The position numbers were made by a program, and so were the translations under genes. Below are positions 9,445-19,943 of a stretch of 64,000 nt of DNA, one piece after another. Position 1 is the stretch's first letter; each line of letters begins with the position of its first letter. The notes beneath the pieces were generated by a model that saw only the letters and a list, made by a program, of their open reading frames with translations, was not told the origin of the DNA and ran no database searches. The DNA is taken from assembly GCF_008107725.1 (NCBI RefSeq), contig NZ_VIRN01000064.1, positions 992,001 to 1,056,000 on the forward strand, read 5' to 3'. This stretch comes from Marinobacter sp. BW6. GTDB taxonomy: Bacteria > Pseudomonadota > Gammaproteobacteria > Pseudomonadales > Oleiphilaceae.

Positions 9445-9474
9445 GGGGTCAGAAGAAAGCCTTCTTACGACCCC
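9445..9474. repeat. Hairpin repeat of the GGGGTCAGA...GACCCC type, copy 1
   Basis: A 30-base imperfect palindrome just after hemN: GGGGTC and GACCCC arms, inner AGAAG/CTTCT pairing and a GAAAGCC apex. The same element with a changed base pair occurs at 43888-43921. Pair 10/21 is A-T here and T-A there, so the stem rather than the bases is conserved. Confidence 0.7.
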
Positions 9475-9488
9475 ATTTCCAGAGCCAA

Positions 9489-9522
9489 AAAAGGGGCTGC
9501 CCGTTACCGGACAGCCCCTTTT
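9489..9522. terminator. Bidirectional rho-independent terminator, hemN / chemoreceptor
   Basis: The arms AAAAGGGGCTG (9489-9499) and CAGCCCCTTTT (9512-9522) form an 11-bp stem around a 12-base loop, with A and T tracts on either side. It lies between the converging hemN and chemoreceptor genes and can serve both strands. Confidence 0.85.
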
Positions 9523-9535
9523 ACGTCTGCTGGCA

Positions 9536-11563
9536 TCAGCCGTAGGCAGGAACCTTGAACTCGTTGGCGAGATCCTGCAGGACCCTTGCCAACCGCGCCT
9601 GCTCGCCGGTCACCTGGGTGATTTCCTGGGAGCCGGTCAGGGTCAGGATAGCGGCTTCACTGACCGATTCCATGCTGCCCGCCAGTTCCCGGGTGACCGC
9701 CACCTGTTCTTCAGAGGCGGTGGCAATCTGGCCGGCCATATCGGAGATGCTGTTCACATCGGTCAGGATGTCCGCGAAGGTCTGCTCCAGCTCTGAGGCC
9801 TGTTCGCTGGTGGCATTCGCCAGTTTGTGGCTTTCCACGATCGAGCGACTGGCACTGTCGGTAATGCTCTGAAACCCGTTGATAATGTCCTCGATCTGGG
9901 TAGTGGACTCGTGGGTCTGCTGGGCCAGGGTGCGCACCTCATCAGCAACTACTGCAAATCCGCGACCATGCTCGCCGGCGCGGGCGGCCTCGATGGCCGC
10001 GTTCAAGGCCAACAGATTCGTCTGGTCGGCAACTTTACGAATCACGTCCACAACGTCGCTGATGGTTGAGCTGCGGCTCTCCAGTTCCTCAATAACTTCA
10101 TTGACCTTCTGAACCGATTTGGCCAGGGAACGGATGCTTTTCACGCTGCCATGCAACACCTGCTCACCGCTTCGGCTTTTTTCCATGGCGCTACGGGCGG
10201 CATCTGCTACCTGTTGGGTATTGCGGGAAATCTCCTCGGAAGTGGCCGACATTTCTTCGGTCGCCGCCGCCACCTGCTCAATCTGTTGCTGCTGGTTTTT
10301 CACCTGACTGGCGTTCTGACCGGCCGTAGAGCTGGTCTCCTCTGTGGCGGTGGCCAGCTGGACGCTGGACTTGTCGATGTGCAGGAGCGCATTGCCAAAG
10401 CGTCCGAAGAGCTCGTTGATGGCCTTGCCAATGGTGCCCACTTCATCACGGCTCGAGATTTCGATCTCGCGGGTCAGGTCCTTGTTGTCCATGGCGAACT
10501 GCACACCGTCAAGCAGTCCCCTGACCTGCAGATTGATGGCCCGGACGATGACGATCATCAAAAGGAAGACCGCCAGAACTGCACCTGCCCCAATTGCCGA
10601 TGCCACGATCAGATCATTGCGTGCATCAGCAACTTCAGCGTTGGCAAGGGCGAGCGCCTCATTAAGCATGCCTTTTTGCATCTCATTGAGCGCGCTGATG
10701 CGTTCTGTGGCAATTGCGAACCAGTCAGCGGCATCCAAGGCGTACATTCCCGACGGACTGCTGAACAGGGTCTGACGCCTTTCATTCAGCGCCTGGTTCT
10801 CAGGGGAGCGGGGCTGGCCCTCCAGCGTCGCGCGGAGATCGTCATCGGCTGCAAGCATTGCCAATGCCTTGCCGAGGTAGGCAGCTTGCTGACCTTCAAG
10901 CCCGGCAATCCGGCGCAGGGTAGGCAGATCAAAGTCTCCGCTGCGAATCAGTGAGGCGCCGGCGGCGCGCTCACGACCCGCCCGTTCGGCCATTTCTGCC
11001 AGCGCATAATAAGCGCTTATGTCGCGGGTCAGCTCTGAATTATTCGAACGCAGAATGATCAGTCGGATTCTCTCGATCAGATGCATGATCGTTGCCGTAT
11101 ACCGTGCAGCGGAATCGCTTGCATCGATACCACGGGTATTCACGGAGCGTCGCAGAGAGGCAATATTGGCCAGGTCATCTCTCACCGACTTGAGGCTGGC
11201 TTCAACGGTGCTATCGAACGAGGCATCGGCCATGAGTGCGCTGATTTCCTGTTCGTAAGTTTCGATACGGGCGTCTGTTTGCCGTTTCTGGGCCGACAGA
11301 TTTTGCTCGGCTTGATTCTCCGCGTCGCTGCCGGTTTTGCTGGCCAGGAACACGGCGGACCGGCCTCGCTCCTTCTGCATAGCCTCGGTGAGAGGGGCAC
11401 TGATTTCCGCCAACCGCACTTTAGAGCGCAGTTGGCGCATGTCGCTCAGTTCACCGTAATTCACAGCAATGCTTTCGGCTGCAAAAAAGACAATCACGAG
11501 CAGGGCAGGAACCACGAGAGTGATCAGCTTGCCCCGCATTGATAAGTTATTGATCAAGTTCAT
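9536..11563 (-). CDS. Methyl-accepting chemotaxis protein with NIT (nitrate/nitrite-sensing) domain
   Basis: A 675-residue chemoreceptor. The ATG at 11563 is preferred because it gives [13 protein letters not shown] directly before the first membrane helix and has an AAGGCGA ribosome site. Periplasmic residues about 35-300 form a NIT domain ([25 protein letters not shown] and later [37 protein letters not shown]). A second membrane helix and a HAMP domain follow near 320-380, then the signalling domain with its hairpin tip ([28 protein letters not shown]). NIT domains bind nitrate or nitrite, so this receptor probably guides swimming toward nitrate, in keeping with the respiration genes nearby. 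No C-terminal CheR-binding pentapeptide is evident. Confidence 0.9.
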   Translation of the reverse strand: MNLINNLSMRGKLITLVVPALLVIVFFAAESIAVNYGELSDMRQLRSKVRLAEISAPLTEAMQKERGRSAVFLASKTGSDAENQAEQNLSAQKRQTDARIETYEQEISALMADASFDSTVEASLKSVRDDLANIASLRRSVNTRGIDASDSAARYTATIMHLIERIRLIILRSNNSELTRDISAYYALAEMAERAGRERAAGASLIRSGDFDLPTLRRIAGLEGQQAAYLGKALAMLAADDDLRATLEGQPRSPENQALNERRQTLFSSPSGMYALDAADWFAIATERISALNEMQKGMLNEALALANAEVADARNDLIVASAIGAGAVLAVFLLMIVIVRAINLQVRGLLDGVQFAMDNKDLTREIEISSRDEVGTIGKAINELFGRFGNALLHIDKSSVQLATATEETSSTAGQNASQVKNQQQQIEQVAAATEEMSATSEEISRNTQQVADAARSAMEKSRSGEQVLHGSVKSIRSLAKSVQKVNEVIEELESRSSTISDVVDVIRKVADQTNLLALNAAIEAARAGEHGRGFAVVADEVRTLAQQTHESTTQIEDIINGFQSITDSASRSIVESHKLANATSEQASELEQTFADILTDVNSISDMAGQIATASEEQVAVTRELAGSMESVSEAAILTLTGSQEITQVTGEQARLARVLQDLANEFKVPAYG

Positions 11564-11781
11564 AGCTTCGCCTTGGCTAGCCTGGTTGGGAGGTGCCTTA
11601 TTATCCCGAGGCTCGAAGGTCGGCATCTATTCACGTGAAGGAGTAGTCGTAGAGGTAGTTTCTGGCAGGTAATTGCGTGTATCTGATTGTTAACTCAATG
11701 ATATAAAAAAAGAATTAAGAGGGTAGGTGTTTGTGCCTGGAGTACCACCAAAGAGATAGTCGGGGTTTCGCCAAGGAGCTG

Positions 11782-11795
11782 CTGACAAAGGTCAA
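11782..11795. promoter_or_regulatory. Candidate FNR/ANR box upstream of ubiUV
   Basis: CTGAC-AAAG-GTCAA matches nine of ten positions of the TTGAC-N4-GTCAA form of the FNR/ANR site and lies about 65 bases before ubiU. The rest of the 289-base gap upstream of ubiU shows nothing else I can support. Anaerobic induction of ubiUV is known in E. coli. Confidence 0.5.
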
Positions 11796-11852
11796 GGTAA
11801 CCCGCCTATGCCTTGGATATGTTTGCTCCACTAATTTCTGGCGGAGAAAACC

Positions 11853-12848
11853 ATGGAACTTGTGTGCCCAGCCGGTAGTCTTCCGGCTCTGAAAACCGCA
11901 GTCGATAACGGCGCCAACGCCGTATATTTCGGTTTCCGGGACAGCACCAACGCCCGCCAGTTTGCTGGCCTGAACTTCAACGAAAAGCGCGCCGCTGAAG
12001 GGATTGAATACGCCCACCTCCGCGGAGCGAGAGTGTTCTGTGCCATCAATACTTACCCGCAACCGGATGGCTGGGAGCAATGGAAAGGCGCCGTGGACCG
12101 CGCCGCAGGTCTCGGCGTGGACGCCATTATTCTGGCCGACATGGGCCTGCTGGATTATGCCGCCAACCGATATCCGCACATCCCCCGGCATCTGTCGGTT
12201 CAGGGGTCTGCTACCAGCCATGAAGCGCTCTCCTTCTACAAGGATAATTTCGATATCCGCCGGGCGGTGCTGCCCCGGGTTCTGTCGCTGGACCAGGTGC
12301 GTGGTGTGGCGAAGCATAGCCCGGTGGAGCTGGAGGTCTTCGCTTTCGGCAGCCTGTGCATTATGGCTGAAGGCCGCTGCTATCTGTCTTCATACCTGAC
12401 AGATGAATCTCCTAATACCTGGGGAGCCTGTTCCCCGGCCAAAGCTGTGCGTTGGCAGGAAACCCGGCAGGGGCTTGAATCCCGCCTGAATGAGGTATTG
12501 ATTGATCGCTATGGCCCGGGCGAATCGGCCGGCTATCCAACCTTGTGCAAGGGGCGTTTCGAGGTTGAGGGCAGCGTCTACCATGCCATTGAGGAGCCAG
12601 TAAGCCTCAATACACTGGATCTCTTGCCGGATTTGAAAGAGCTTGGCATCAGCGCCGTGAAGATTGAAGGCCGCCAGCGCAGCCCCGCCTATATCGCCGA
12701 GGTTGCCCGTACCTGGCGCCAGGCGCTGGACCGCGCCGAAGCACACCCGGACAGCTTTACCGTGGACAGTGCCTGGAACAGCACGCTCGCGGGTCTTTCC
12801 GAAGGTGGCCTGACCACCATCGGGGCCTACCATCGCAAGTGGAAATAA
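11853..12848 (+). CDS. ubiU: O2-independent ubiquinone hydroxylation factor UbiU (U32 peptidase family)
   Basis: A 331-residue U32-family protein ([28 protein letters not shown]), orthologous in pattern to E. coli YhbU/UbiU. Four cysteines in [23 protein letters not shown] and YPTLCKGRF are the expected [4Fe-4S] ligands. UbiU and UbiV form a complex that carries out the ring hydroxylations of ubiquinone synthesis without O2, using prephenate as oxygen donor. This gene is 13 bases upstream of ubiV. The third component, ubiT, lies 8 kb away beside narL. Together they would keep the quinone pool filled during nitrate respiration. Confidence 0.92.
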   Translation: MELVCPAGSLPALKTAVDNGANAVYFGFRDSTNARQFAGLNFNEKRAAEGIEYAHLRGARVFCAINTYPQPDGWEQWKGAVDRAAGLGVDAIILADMGLLDYAANRYPHIPRHLSVQGSATSHEALSFYKDNFDIRRAVLPRVLSLDQVRGVAKHSPVELEVFAFGSLCIMAEGRCYLSSYLTDESPNTWGACSPAKAVRWQETRQGLESRLNEVLIDRYGPGESAGYPTLCKGRFEVEGSVYHAIEEPVSLNTLDLLPDLKELGISAVKIEGRQRSPAYIAEVARTWRQALDRAEAHPDSFTVDSAWNSTLAGLSEGGLTTIGAYHRKWK

Positions 12849-12861
12849 GGTTCTGCCGTTT

Positions 12862-13758
12862 ATGATGAAACTCTCTCTTGGCCCGATTTTATGGTTCTGG
12901 ACCAAGCAGTCCGTGTTCGATTTCTACGCCAAAGCGGCTGAATGGCCGGTCGATACCATCTATCTGGGCGAGGTTGTGTGTTCCCGCCGGCGGGAACTGA
13001 AACCGGATGACTGGCTTGATCTCGCTCGTGATCTGAAAGCCTGCGGGAAGAATGTGGTGCTCTCCACGCTCACGCTGATTGAGTCGGAGGCCGATTTGCG
13101 TCGCCTGCGTCGATTCTGTGAGCAGGATGAATTCCAGGTAGAGGCCAACGATCAGAGCGCCCTGCAGGTCGCCATCCGGAACAGGATTCCGTTTATCACC
13201 GGTCCTTCCATGAACATCTACAACACGGCCACCTTGAAAATCCTGGCTAAGCAGGGCCTGAAAGGGTGGAACCTGCCGGTGGAACTGGGCAAGGAAACCC
13301 TGGAGCAGCTAATCAAGGAGCTGCAGCAGGAAGAACTGGACCTTCCTGCCGAAGTGTTTTCCTGGGGTTTCCTGCCTCTGGCCTGGTCCTCCCGCTGCTT
13401 TACCGCCCGTCATTACAACTTGCCTAAAGACAACTGCGAGTTCCGCTGCCTGGAGCATCCGGATGGCATGGATTTGCGGTCTCGGGAAAGCCAGGAGCTG
13501 TTCCGTATCAACGGTATTTCCACGTTGTCTGGTTCTCGTTACGACCTGATGCGGGAGTTACCGGAGATGGAGCGTATGGGAGTAAGGACTGTACGCCTGA
13601 GTCCGGAGCATCTTGGCATGGAGGAGGTGGTTAGACGCTTTGACAAGGTGCGCAGAGGCGAACTGCCGGCCACCGACCCGCTGCAGCTGGTGGAGGCACC
13701 ACCGTGCAACGGGTACTGGTATGGCAGGCCGGGGATGGATCTGGTTGGTAATGGTTGA
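12862..13758 (+). CDS. ubiV: O2-independent ubiquinone hydroxylation factor UbiV
   Basis: A 298-residue U32-family partner of UbiU ([22 protein letters not shown], then [16 protein letters not shown]). Cysteines near residue 40 and in [21 protein letters not shown] correspond to the four [4Fe-4S] ligands described for E. coli UbiV. It is co-transcribed with ubiU and ends one base before the convergent cytochrome gene. The length is normal for the family. Confidence 0.92.
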   Translation: MMKLSLGPILWFWTKQSVFDFYAKAAEWPVDTIYLGEVVCSRRRELKPDDWLDLARDLKACGKNVVLSTLTLIESEADLRRLRRFCEQDEFQVEANDQSALQVAIRNRIPFITGPSMNIYNTATLKILAKQGLKGWNLPVELGKETLEQLIKELQQEELDLPAEVFSWGFLPLAWSSRCFTARHYNLPKDNCEFRCLEHPDGMDLRSRESQELFRINGISTLSGSRYDLMRELPEMERMGVRTVRLSPEHLGMEEVVRRFDKVRRGELPATDPLQLVEAPPCNGYWYGRPGMDLVGNG

Positions 13759-14229
13759 TCAGTTTTTGGCGGTATTCACCCCGGGAAAACGATCAGAAGC
13801 ATACTTCCCATGGCAGGCAATACAGTTACGCGTCATCTCGTCGTAGAGCTGGCGCTGTTTTTTAGTATTCTGTTTCCTGCCCGCTTCCGCCAGCGAGGCG
13901 GCCAGCTTGTGAAACTCCTTGTCCAGTCTGATAAAGCCCTTCGGCACTGCGGACATCAGGTCTTTTCGATCCTGGTCGGTCAGCTTCTGTTGCAGGATAA
14001 AGCTGTCATGGATCTGCTGGGCGCTGGTGGCAACGGTGTCATGTTCGCCGGTGACCATGGCGGTGTGAATGGTGGCCATGGCTGACTGAACCGAGCGCAT
14101 CTCTTCCTGCAGGAGCCTGCTCAATTTGTCTGTAAGCTTCGGGGTAACCGGTTCTTCTGCGAGTGGGCTGCCTGATACAGCGAGGCCCAGTAAAAAAGCA
14201 GCTATAAATTTTCCTGCTCTGGTTGTCAT
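13759..14229 (-). CDS. Periplasmic monoheme c-type cytochrome (cytochrome c'-like)
   Basis: A 156-residue protein with a Sec signal peptide (about residues 1-24, GSPLAEEP) and one heme c motif, CIACH, near the C-terminus at about residue 135. The remainder is helical, and a C-terminal heme site after a helical bundle recalls cytochrome c'. The proteins best known for that fold bind NO, which would suit a denitrifier, but the identification is tentative. It abuts ubiV tail to tail with no intergenic space. Confidence 0.75.
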   Translation of the reverse strand: MTTRAGKFIAAFLLGLAVSGSPLAEEPVTPKLTDKLSRLLQEEMRSVQSAMATIHTAMVTGEHDTVATSAQQIHDSFILQQKLTDQDRKDLMSAVPKGFIRLDKEFHKLAASLAEAGRKQNTKKQRQLYDEMTRNCIACHGKYASDRFPGVNTAKN

Positions 14230-14277
14230 AGTATTGATTCCTTTTGTTTGCAGGTTTTGTACAACATAGCAGCGAAG

Positions 14278-17200
14278 CTAAGGGCTGTCAGGGTTAGGTG
14301 TTTTTGCCCAGCCCAAATCCTCAAGAATGGCGTAAAGCGCAGGTAACGCCACCAGAATCAGAACAGTGGAAATCAGCAGACCGAACACCACTGATATCAC
14401 CAGCGGAATTACCGCCATGGCCTGTGTGCTGGTTTCTGCCAGCAGGGGTAACAGGCCCGCAACGGTGGTGCTGGTTGTAATCAGGATGGCCCGGAAACGG
14501 GCGCGGCTGGCGGCACCGGCAGCTTCTCCTGCGCTCATACCCTGTTCCCGGTAGCTTTTGATGAACTGCACCAAAAGAATGGCGTTGTTCACCACAATCC
14601 CTGCCAGTGAGGCCGCGCCTATCAGTGAGGGCATGGACAGGTTGTAGCCCATGATGAGGTGGCCCCAGACGGCGCCCATAAAGGCTACCGGGATGGCCAG
14701 CATGACAATGATCGGCTCCAGGTAACTTCGGAACTGGAACGATAGAATTAGGAAAATCCCCAGCAGACCAATCAACAACCCTCGGGCAATGGACTGGCCG
14801 GTTTCCTGCGAGCGGGCGGTCTGGCCCTCCACCTGCAGGCTGATTTCCGGCCACTGCTCGCGCAGTTTCGGGAACACCTGGTTCTGTAGGTCAGCCACGA
14901 TGGCACCGGCGTTGGTTTTCCGTCCGTTAACATCGGCCGATACAGTGACGGTGCGCTGGCCGTCAATACGGGTGACCTGTGACCATTGCCTTTCCTCGGT
15001 GATGGAGGCCACCTCCCTCAACGGAACCATCTGGCCCTCGCCGGTGGTAATTACGGTATCTTCGAGGAACTGGCGTGTGTTGCGTTCGGCACCGGTCTGG
15101 CGCACCAGAATTTCAATGTGCTGGTCACCGATCTGTACCGTATCCACGATATCTCCCAGCAGTCCGGTGCGAATCTGGCTGGCGACTTCTGCGGCATTCA
15201 GGCCAAGGGACAGGGAGCTGTCTTTTAGTGTCAGGATCCGTTGGGGTTTGCCGGGGCGGAGATTATCCAGCACGTTGAACGTGCCGTTATAGCGGGCGAT
15301 GTTCTCCCCCAGAAAACGGGCCGCGGCTTTAAGTTCGTCCAGATCGGTGCCCTGCAGGCGGACTTCGATGGGAACGCCCGCCGGTCCGAAACCGGGTTCC
15401 TGGATGTTCAGGGCGATCAGGCCGGGAATTTCGCCGATTTCCTGATACCAGCGGTCGGTCAGAGTGGCCAGATCCACGGTGCGAATTTCGGCGGTCAGCA
15501 AATCGGCCATGACAGTTGCCACATGGGCACCTTTCTCGCCGGCCCCGGCGTGCTCGTTGAAGCGGGTCTGAATGTTCTGTACCAGAGCCTGCTGGTCGGG
15601 CTGTTCCGGAGTGTATTGCTCATTGAGGCTGCGCATGGCCGAACTGATGCGGTCAGTAATGGCTCGCGTCTGGTGAAGGGGGGTGCCCTGGGGCATCAGT
15701 ACCCGCGCCTCCAGTACATCGCCCTCAATCTCCGGCATGGCTTCCATGCGCACCTGGCCGCCGGCCATTAGCCCCACTGAACCAAGTATTATCAGCAGCA
15801 TGGCCGCCAATACCAGGTATCGGAAACGGATAGCCCCGTCCGCCAGTTGCCCGACTTTTTCCCGGACCGTTTCAAAGCCGTCGTCGAACGCAGTGCGGAA
15901 GCGTGAAGGCGCGTGCTCGCGTTTTTTCCCCAGACCACTTTTGAGGTGGTGGGGGAGTATCCAGAATGCTTCGATCAACGAGGCCGCCAGGGCGGCAATC
16001 AGAACCACCGGAAGAACCTCCAGCACAGCCCCCAGTTCCCCGGAAAGAAACGCCAGCGGGATGAACACGGAAACCGTGGTCAGAAACGACGACAGCACCC
16101 CGGGCAGAATTTGATGCGTGCCTTTGACCGCTGCTTCCAGCGGGCTGAAGCCCTGGGTTGAGTTCTGGACGATGTTGTCGGTGATCACCACGGAGTCGTC
16201 CATGACGATGCCGATAGCCATTAGCAGGGCCACCAGAGTGATCATGTTCAGCGACAGACCGGTGAGGGCCATCATTATGAACGCCCCGGCAAAAGCGGAG
16301 GGCAGGCCGAACAGGGCCCAGAAGGCGAGGCGGGGGCGGAAGAACAGCGCCATCACCAGGCCCACCAGTAGCAGACCGGTGATGCCGTTACCCACCAGCA
16401 TCTGCAAGCGGTCCCGGACGATGGATGTCATGTTCTGGGTAATCTCCAGCTCCACGGTGCCACCACGGCGGGCCTTTTCCTCATCAACAAAGGCTTGCAG
16501 CGAATCCATTACCCGCAGGGCATCGTCGTGCCGGTTCTTGTGGATCTCCAGAATAATGGCCCGCTGGCCGTTGAATTCCACCCGTTCCTCTTCCCGTTCA
16601 TGGGCTTCGGTAATGGTGGCGAGATCGCCCAGGGTGAGCACTGCACCGGCTTCGCCGCCGATAATGGGGATCTCGGCCAGGGCTTGCAGTGAGCGCCGCT
16701 CGTCCACAAACCGCAACTGGATGTCCTGGCTGTTGGTTTCAATGTTGCCCAGCGGCATGTCCAGATTCTGCCTGTTGATGGCACGGGCGATGTCGGACAC
16801 GCCCAGGCCGTACTGACGCAGCAGATCCCGGGAGACCTCGATGTGCCATTGGCGCTGGGACAGGCCAACGGGGATGACATCGGCGACGCCATTCATGGCG
16901 AAAAGCCGGTCTTCCAGCTCGTTGGTGTAAGCCTCCAGGTGGGGAAAGCTCATGGGCCCGTAAACCGCGATAGCAGCTACCAGGCTGGTGCGGTAAAGCT
17001 CGCGGATAATCGGGTCTTCGGCTTCCTCCGGCAGATCGGTTAGGGCCTCGATTTCAGTGCGAATATCATCCAGGAATCGGCCCATATCGCCCTGGGGCGC
17101 CATGCTGGCAATAGTCTGGGCCTGGTTGTCCCGTGCAGTGCAGGAGATTTCCTCCATGTAGTCCACACGCTGCAATGCTTCGCCAAGGCGCTGGCAGATG

Positions 17201-17379
17201 GCTTCTTCCACATCTGCTGCGGTGGCACCCCGGTATTCCATGGTAATACTGACTTCCGGTGGCAGGTAGTCGGGGAATGTTTCCCGGGGCAGGTTGGGCG
17301 CGGCAAACAGACCCATCGCCAGAATCAGAATCAGCAGCAGGTTGCCCGCGGTAGGGTGGCCGGCAAACCAGCGGATCAT
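14278..17379 (-). CDS. RND-family efflux transporter permease
   Basis: A 1033-residue inner-membrane RND pump subunit of the AcrB/HAE type (long form). The start at ATG 17379 (MIRWFAGHPTAGNLLLILILAMG) overlaps the adaptor gene's stop, and upstream in-frame residues look like read-through of that gene. Typical signs are the first helix followed by LPRETFPDYLPPEVSI, the second-repeat core VALLMAIGIVMDDSVVITDNIV with acidic residues in the membrane, and the matching C-terminal half (SLIGAASLAGIVVNNAILLVQF). It would export hydrophobic compounds by proton antiport with the adaptor encoded immediately upstream. No outer-membrane TolC-type gene is adjacent. The substrate is unknown. Confidence 0.92.
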   Translation of the reverse strand: MIRWFAGHPTAGNLLLILILAMGLFAAPNLPRETFPDYLPPEVSITMEYRGATAADVEEAICQRLGEALQRVDYMEEISCTARDNQAQTIASMAPQGDMGRFLDDIRTEIEALTDLPEEAEDPIIRELYRTSLVAAIAVYGPMSFPHLEAYTNELEDRLFAMNGVADVIPVGLSQRQWHIEVSRDLLRQYGLGVSDIARAINRQNLDMPLGNIETNSQDIQLRFVDERRSLQALAEIPIIGGEAGAVLTLGDLATITEAHEREEERVEFNGQRAIILEIHKNRHDDALRVMDSLQAFVDEEKARRGGTVELEITQNMTSIVRDRLQMLVGNGITGLLLVGLVMALFFRPRLAFWALFGLPSAFAGAFIMMALTGLSLNMITLVALLMAIGIVMDDSVVITDNIVQNSTQGFSPLEAAVKGTHQILPGVLSSFLTTVSVFIPLAFLSGELGAVLEVLPVVLIAALAASLIEAFWILPHHLKSGLGKKREHAPSRFRTAFDDGFETVREKVGQLADGAIRFRYLVLAAMLLIILGSVGLMAGGQVRMEAMPEIEGDVLEARVLMPQGTPLHQTRAITDRISSAMRSLNEQYTPEQPDQQALVQNIQTRFNEHAGAGEKGAHVATVMADLLTAEIRTVDLATLTDRWYQEIGEIPGLIALNIQEPGFGPAGVPIEVRLQGTDLDELKAAARFLGENIARYNGTFNVLDNLRPGKPQRILTLKDSSLSLGLNAAEVASQIRTGLLGDIVDTVQIGDQHIEILVRQTGAERNTRQFLEDTVITTGEGQMVPLREVASITEERQWSQVTRIDGQRTVTVSADVNGRKTNAGAIVADLQNQVFPKLREQWPEISLQVEGQTARSQETGQSIARGLLIGLLGIFLILSFQFRSYLEPIIVMLAIPVAFMGAVWGHLIMGYNLSMPSLIGAASLAGIVVNNAILLVQFIKSYREQGMSAGEAAGAASRARFRAILITTSTTVAGLLPLLAETSTQAMAVIPLVISVVFGLLISTVLILVALPALYAILEDLGWAKTPNPDSP

Positions 17380-18749
17380 GGCTGGCCTCCTGCGGCCTGT
17401 TTCTCCAGCCACTGACGGGCCTGTTCATCAATCCCTGGGCTCAGTAGTGTGCCCTCAATGGCAGGAATCAGATCGTCCAGTATCAGCCGGTCTCCAGGTT
17501 CCAGCCCGCCGCTGATCACAGCAAGCTCACCTTGTTGCCAGGCCAGAGTGACCGGTTGTCGTTGCAGGCGGTTATCGTCGTCGGCCAGATAGACCACGCC
17601 CTGATGAATAGCGCTGGCTGGCACTACCAGCACGGGCTCGGGCGTCGGCACAGTGATCGTCGCCTGAACAAACATGTTTCTTACCAGCGGTGGCCGTGCC
17701 GGGGGGTTGGCATCACGGTATGGCTCTTCCACCGTGACTACGGCCTGAACGGTGCGGGTGGCCGGGTCAAGGCTGCCGGTAACGCGGGTCAGCTTGCCAG
17801 GCCAGTGACTGTCGGGTACACCGGTCGGCTGTACCGAGACAGTCAGTGACTCCAGTGGCAATTGCTGGTGGAAGTCGGTAAAGCCCGTAGCAGCCCGGTT
17901 GTGATCTGGCAGCTCAGGAACGCCTGGTAGCTGGAACAGCACGTTACGAAGCTCTGCTATCTCCAGCTGTACGGTGGCTTCGGCTGCGGTGATATCGTCT
18001 GCCACGAACAGGGTCTGGCCAGGATTTACCTGTTGGCCGGTTTCGATGTCGGACTGGTGAACCCGCATATCCCAGGGGGCTTCGAAACGGGTGTCTTCAA
18101 GGTCTTCTCGCGCATTGGCGAGGGCGGATTCACTGCGGGCCAGACGGGCGTCCAGGGTATCCTTGCGCACGGGAATCAGGTTGAGCTGGTTTTGCAGGGA
18201 CTGCACCGCCTGTTGTTGCTGCAGGGTGGCCCGCTGTTGTTCATCAAGCCGGGTTTCCGAAAGGGCACCACGCTCCACCAGCGTTTTTGCCCGTTCCAGT
18301 TCCCTCTGGGCAAGGTCCAGCCGACGGTTTTCGAGCTCCAGCAGCTTCCGGATGTTCCGCTGTTCCTGGACCAGTTGCCGTAGTTCCGCTTCAATGCCGG
18401 CGATATCCGCTTTGGCCGACGCCTCAGCCAGCCGGTAACGGGTAGGGTCGATCTGCAGCAGGCGTGTATCTGCGGGGATCAGGTTGCCGCTCTCCAGATC
18501 CGGATGCTTCCAGGTAATGCGACCGCCCACGTTGGCCACAGCCTTCCAGCTCCGGGCTGGTAGCACCTGGCCATAACCACGGACTTCGGTGTGGACGGTC
18601 AGGGGTGTGATTTCAAGAATTCTTGCCGGTGTTGTTGTTGCCTGTTCAGTTGTTCGCTCCGGTGGCTGCCTTAGCTTCACCATAATCACCACAAAGACAA
18701 TGCCGGCGATCAGCGCCAGGGCGAGTGTAAGTTTATTCTTTCGGGTCAT
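17376..18749 (-). CDS. RND efflux periplasmic adaptor (HlyD/MFP family)
   Basis: A 457-residue membrane fusion protein. The ATG at 18749 places an anchor helix (KLTLALALIAGIVFVVIMVKL) at the N-terminus; the longer reading to 19022 would run through the regulator gene and lacks coding character. A lipoyl-type half motif (RSWKAVANVGGRITW), a long coiled coil (residues about 120-210, ELRQLVQEQRNIRKLLELENRR) and beta-barrel segments follow. It would link the RND permease to an outer-membrane channel. It overlaps the regulator by 17 bases and the permease by four, making a tight three-gene unit. Confidence 0.9.
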   Translation of the reverse strand: MTRKNKLTLALALIAGIVFVVIMVKLRQPPERTTEQATTTPARILEITPLTVHTEVRGYGQVLPARSWKAVANVGGRITWKHPDLESGNLIPADTRLLQIDPTRYRLAEASAKADIAGIEAELRQLVQEQRNIRKLLELENRRLDLAQRELERAKTLVERGALSETRLDEQQRATLQQQQAVQSLQNQLNLIPVRKDTLDARLARSESALANAREDLEDTRFEAPWDMRVHQSDIETGQQVNPGQTLFVADDITAAEATVQLEIAELRNVLFQLPGVPELPDHNRAATGFTDFHQQLPLESLTVSVQPTGVPDSHWPGKLTRVTGSLDPATRTVQAVVTVEEPYRDANPPARPPLVRNMFVQATITVPTPEPVLVVPASAIHQGVVYLADDDNRLQRQPVTLAWQQGELAVISGGLEPGDRLILDDLIPAIEGTLLSPGIDEQARQWLEKQAAGGQP

Positions 18750-19371
18750 GGCTGGTCTCCCTGAAGCTGGCGCTGAACAGCTTGAAAATGCGAGGCGCCG
18801 ACTGCTCGATAGAGGCAATGTCTCCACCCACCATGGCCTGTACCACCAGCCCCTGGATGGCGCCAATATAAAGCACTGCGGCGGCTTCGGTGTCGATAGA
18901 GGGGGTGATGTGTTGTTGTTCAATGCCGCGATGTAGTAGTGAAACGATTTTCTGGCGGTAGAGGGCCAGAGTCTGGCGAATGATGCGCTTGGCGGGTTGG
19001 TTGCCCGGTTTCTGAAGCTCACCGAGCATCAGTCTCGGGATGCCTGGATGGCGAGCAATAAAACCGATATGTGCCAGAAACATGGCTTCCAGGGCTTTGT
19101 CTGCCTGTTCGTACTGGTCTGCAACACTGAATACCTGCGTTGTCAGCTGGCCCGCGACCCAACCAGCTACTGACTCCCACAGGCTGCTCTTGTTGGGAAA
19201 GTGCTTGAAAAGAGCTCCTTGAGACACTCCGACCTTTTGAGCAATGCGGGCCGTGGTCAGGCTGGATGGGTCCTGCTCCGCGCACAGATGCACCACGGCC
19301 TCAATGGTCTCGGACTGGCGTTGTTCGGTGCTCTGGTAGGCCCGTTTCCCGGGTTCCGGGGTGGTTCTCAT
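18733..19371 (-). CDS. TetR/AcrR-family regulator of the RND pump
   Basis: A 212-residue TetR-type protein. Its N-terminal helix-turn-helix (LTTARIAQKVGVSQGALFKHFPNKSSLWE) is standard, and a helical ligand domain follows (residues about 80-205). It is the first gene of the regulator-adaptor-permease operon and probably represses it. A perfect 18-bp palindrome 17 bases ahead of the start (19388-19405) is the likely operator. The inducing ligand is unknown. Confidence 0.9.
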   Translation of the reverse strand: MRTTPEPGKRAYQSTEQRQSETIEAVVHLCAEQDPSSLTTARIAQKVGVSQGALFKHFPNKSSLWESVAGWVAGQLTTQVFSVADQYEQADKALEAMFLAHIGFIARHPGIPRLMLGELQKPGNQPAKRIIRQTLALYRQKIVSLLHRGIEQQHITPSIDTEAAAVLYIGAIQGLVVQAMVGGDIASIEQSAPRIFKLFSASFRETSHDPKE

Positions 19372-19387
19372 CAGTGCCTCACAAAAG

Positions 19388-19405
19388 AAAGTAATTAATT
19401 ACTTT
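19388..19405. promoter_or_regulatory. 18-bp palindromic operator before the RND operon
   Basis: AAAGTAATTAATTACTTT is a perfect palindrome placed just before the TetR gene start at 19371. The position and symmetry suit autorepression by the TetR dimer. The region is AT-rich and could overlap the -10 element. Confidence 0.65.
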
Positions 19406-19580
19406 ATTCTGATGGCAAGAATGCGGGTTTGCAACCTGAGCGTATTAGTTTGTCAATCGGTGAAGTGCGAAGGGCCGCGAGTGATCCCTCAAAGTGGCAG
19501 GCTGACCCTTGACCCGCTTTTGCAAGCACAAAACTCAGGGAGTAGGGTCGGAGCTACTACGTCAGGATAGCGAGGGAACT

Positions 19581-19943
19581 ATGGATATCCTCCTAAAAAG
19601 AGCCTATGACAGCGCCGACAGCTCAGACGGCCCCCGCATACTGGTGGATCGCATCTGGCCCCGGGGTGTCGCCAAGGAAGATGTCGACATTGCCCACTGG
19701 CTCAAAGGACTTGCCCCGTCTACCGAACTGCGCAAATGGTTTGGTCATGATCCGGACAAATGGCCGGAGTTTTGTGAGCGCTATCTGAAAGAACTCAAAT
19801 CTGACCTGGCCGCTGAGGACCTGAATACGCTCCGGCGACTGCTTGATGAACACAAGCGAATAACGCTGGTATTTGCTGCGAAGGATACTGAGTACAACAA
19901 TGCCATGGCGCTTCGGAATTTTGTGCTAAACGAACAGCTTTGA
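19581..19943 (+). CDS. DUF488 domain protein
   Basis: A 120-residue protein of the DUF488 family, recognised by DGPRILVDRIWPRGV near residue 17, HWLKGLAPS, LRKWFGHDP and the terminal VLVFAAKD-like strand (TLVFAAKDTEYNNA). The ATG at 19581 is chosen because a GAGGGA ribosome site precedes it. The upstream reading from 19509 has no family similarity. Members are widespread small cytosolic proteins without an established function. It probably stands alone as a transcription unit. Confidence 0.85.
   Translation: MDILLKRAYDSADSSDGPRILVDRIWPRGVAKEDVDIAHWLKGLAPSTELRKWFGHDPDKWPEFCERYLKELKSDLAAEDLNTLRRLLDEHKRITLVFAAKDTEYNNAMALRNFVLNEQL

Noticed and set aside
17376-19022. A 548-aa reading of the RND adaptor starting at 19022
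   Set aside because: The first 91 residues overlap the TetR gene on the same strand in another frame and have no adaptor similarity. The ATG at 18749 gives a proper anchor helix.
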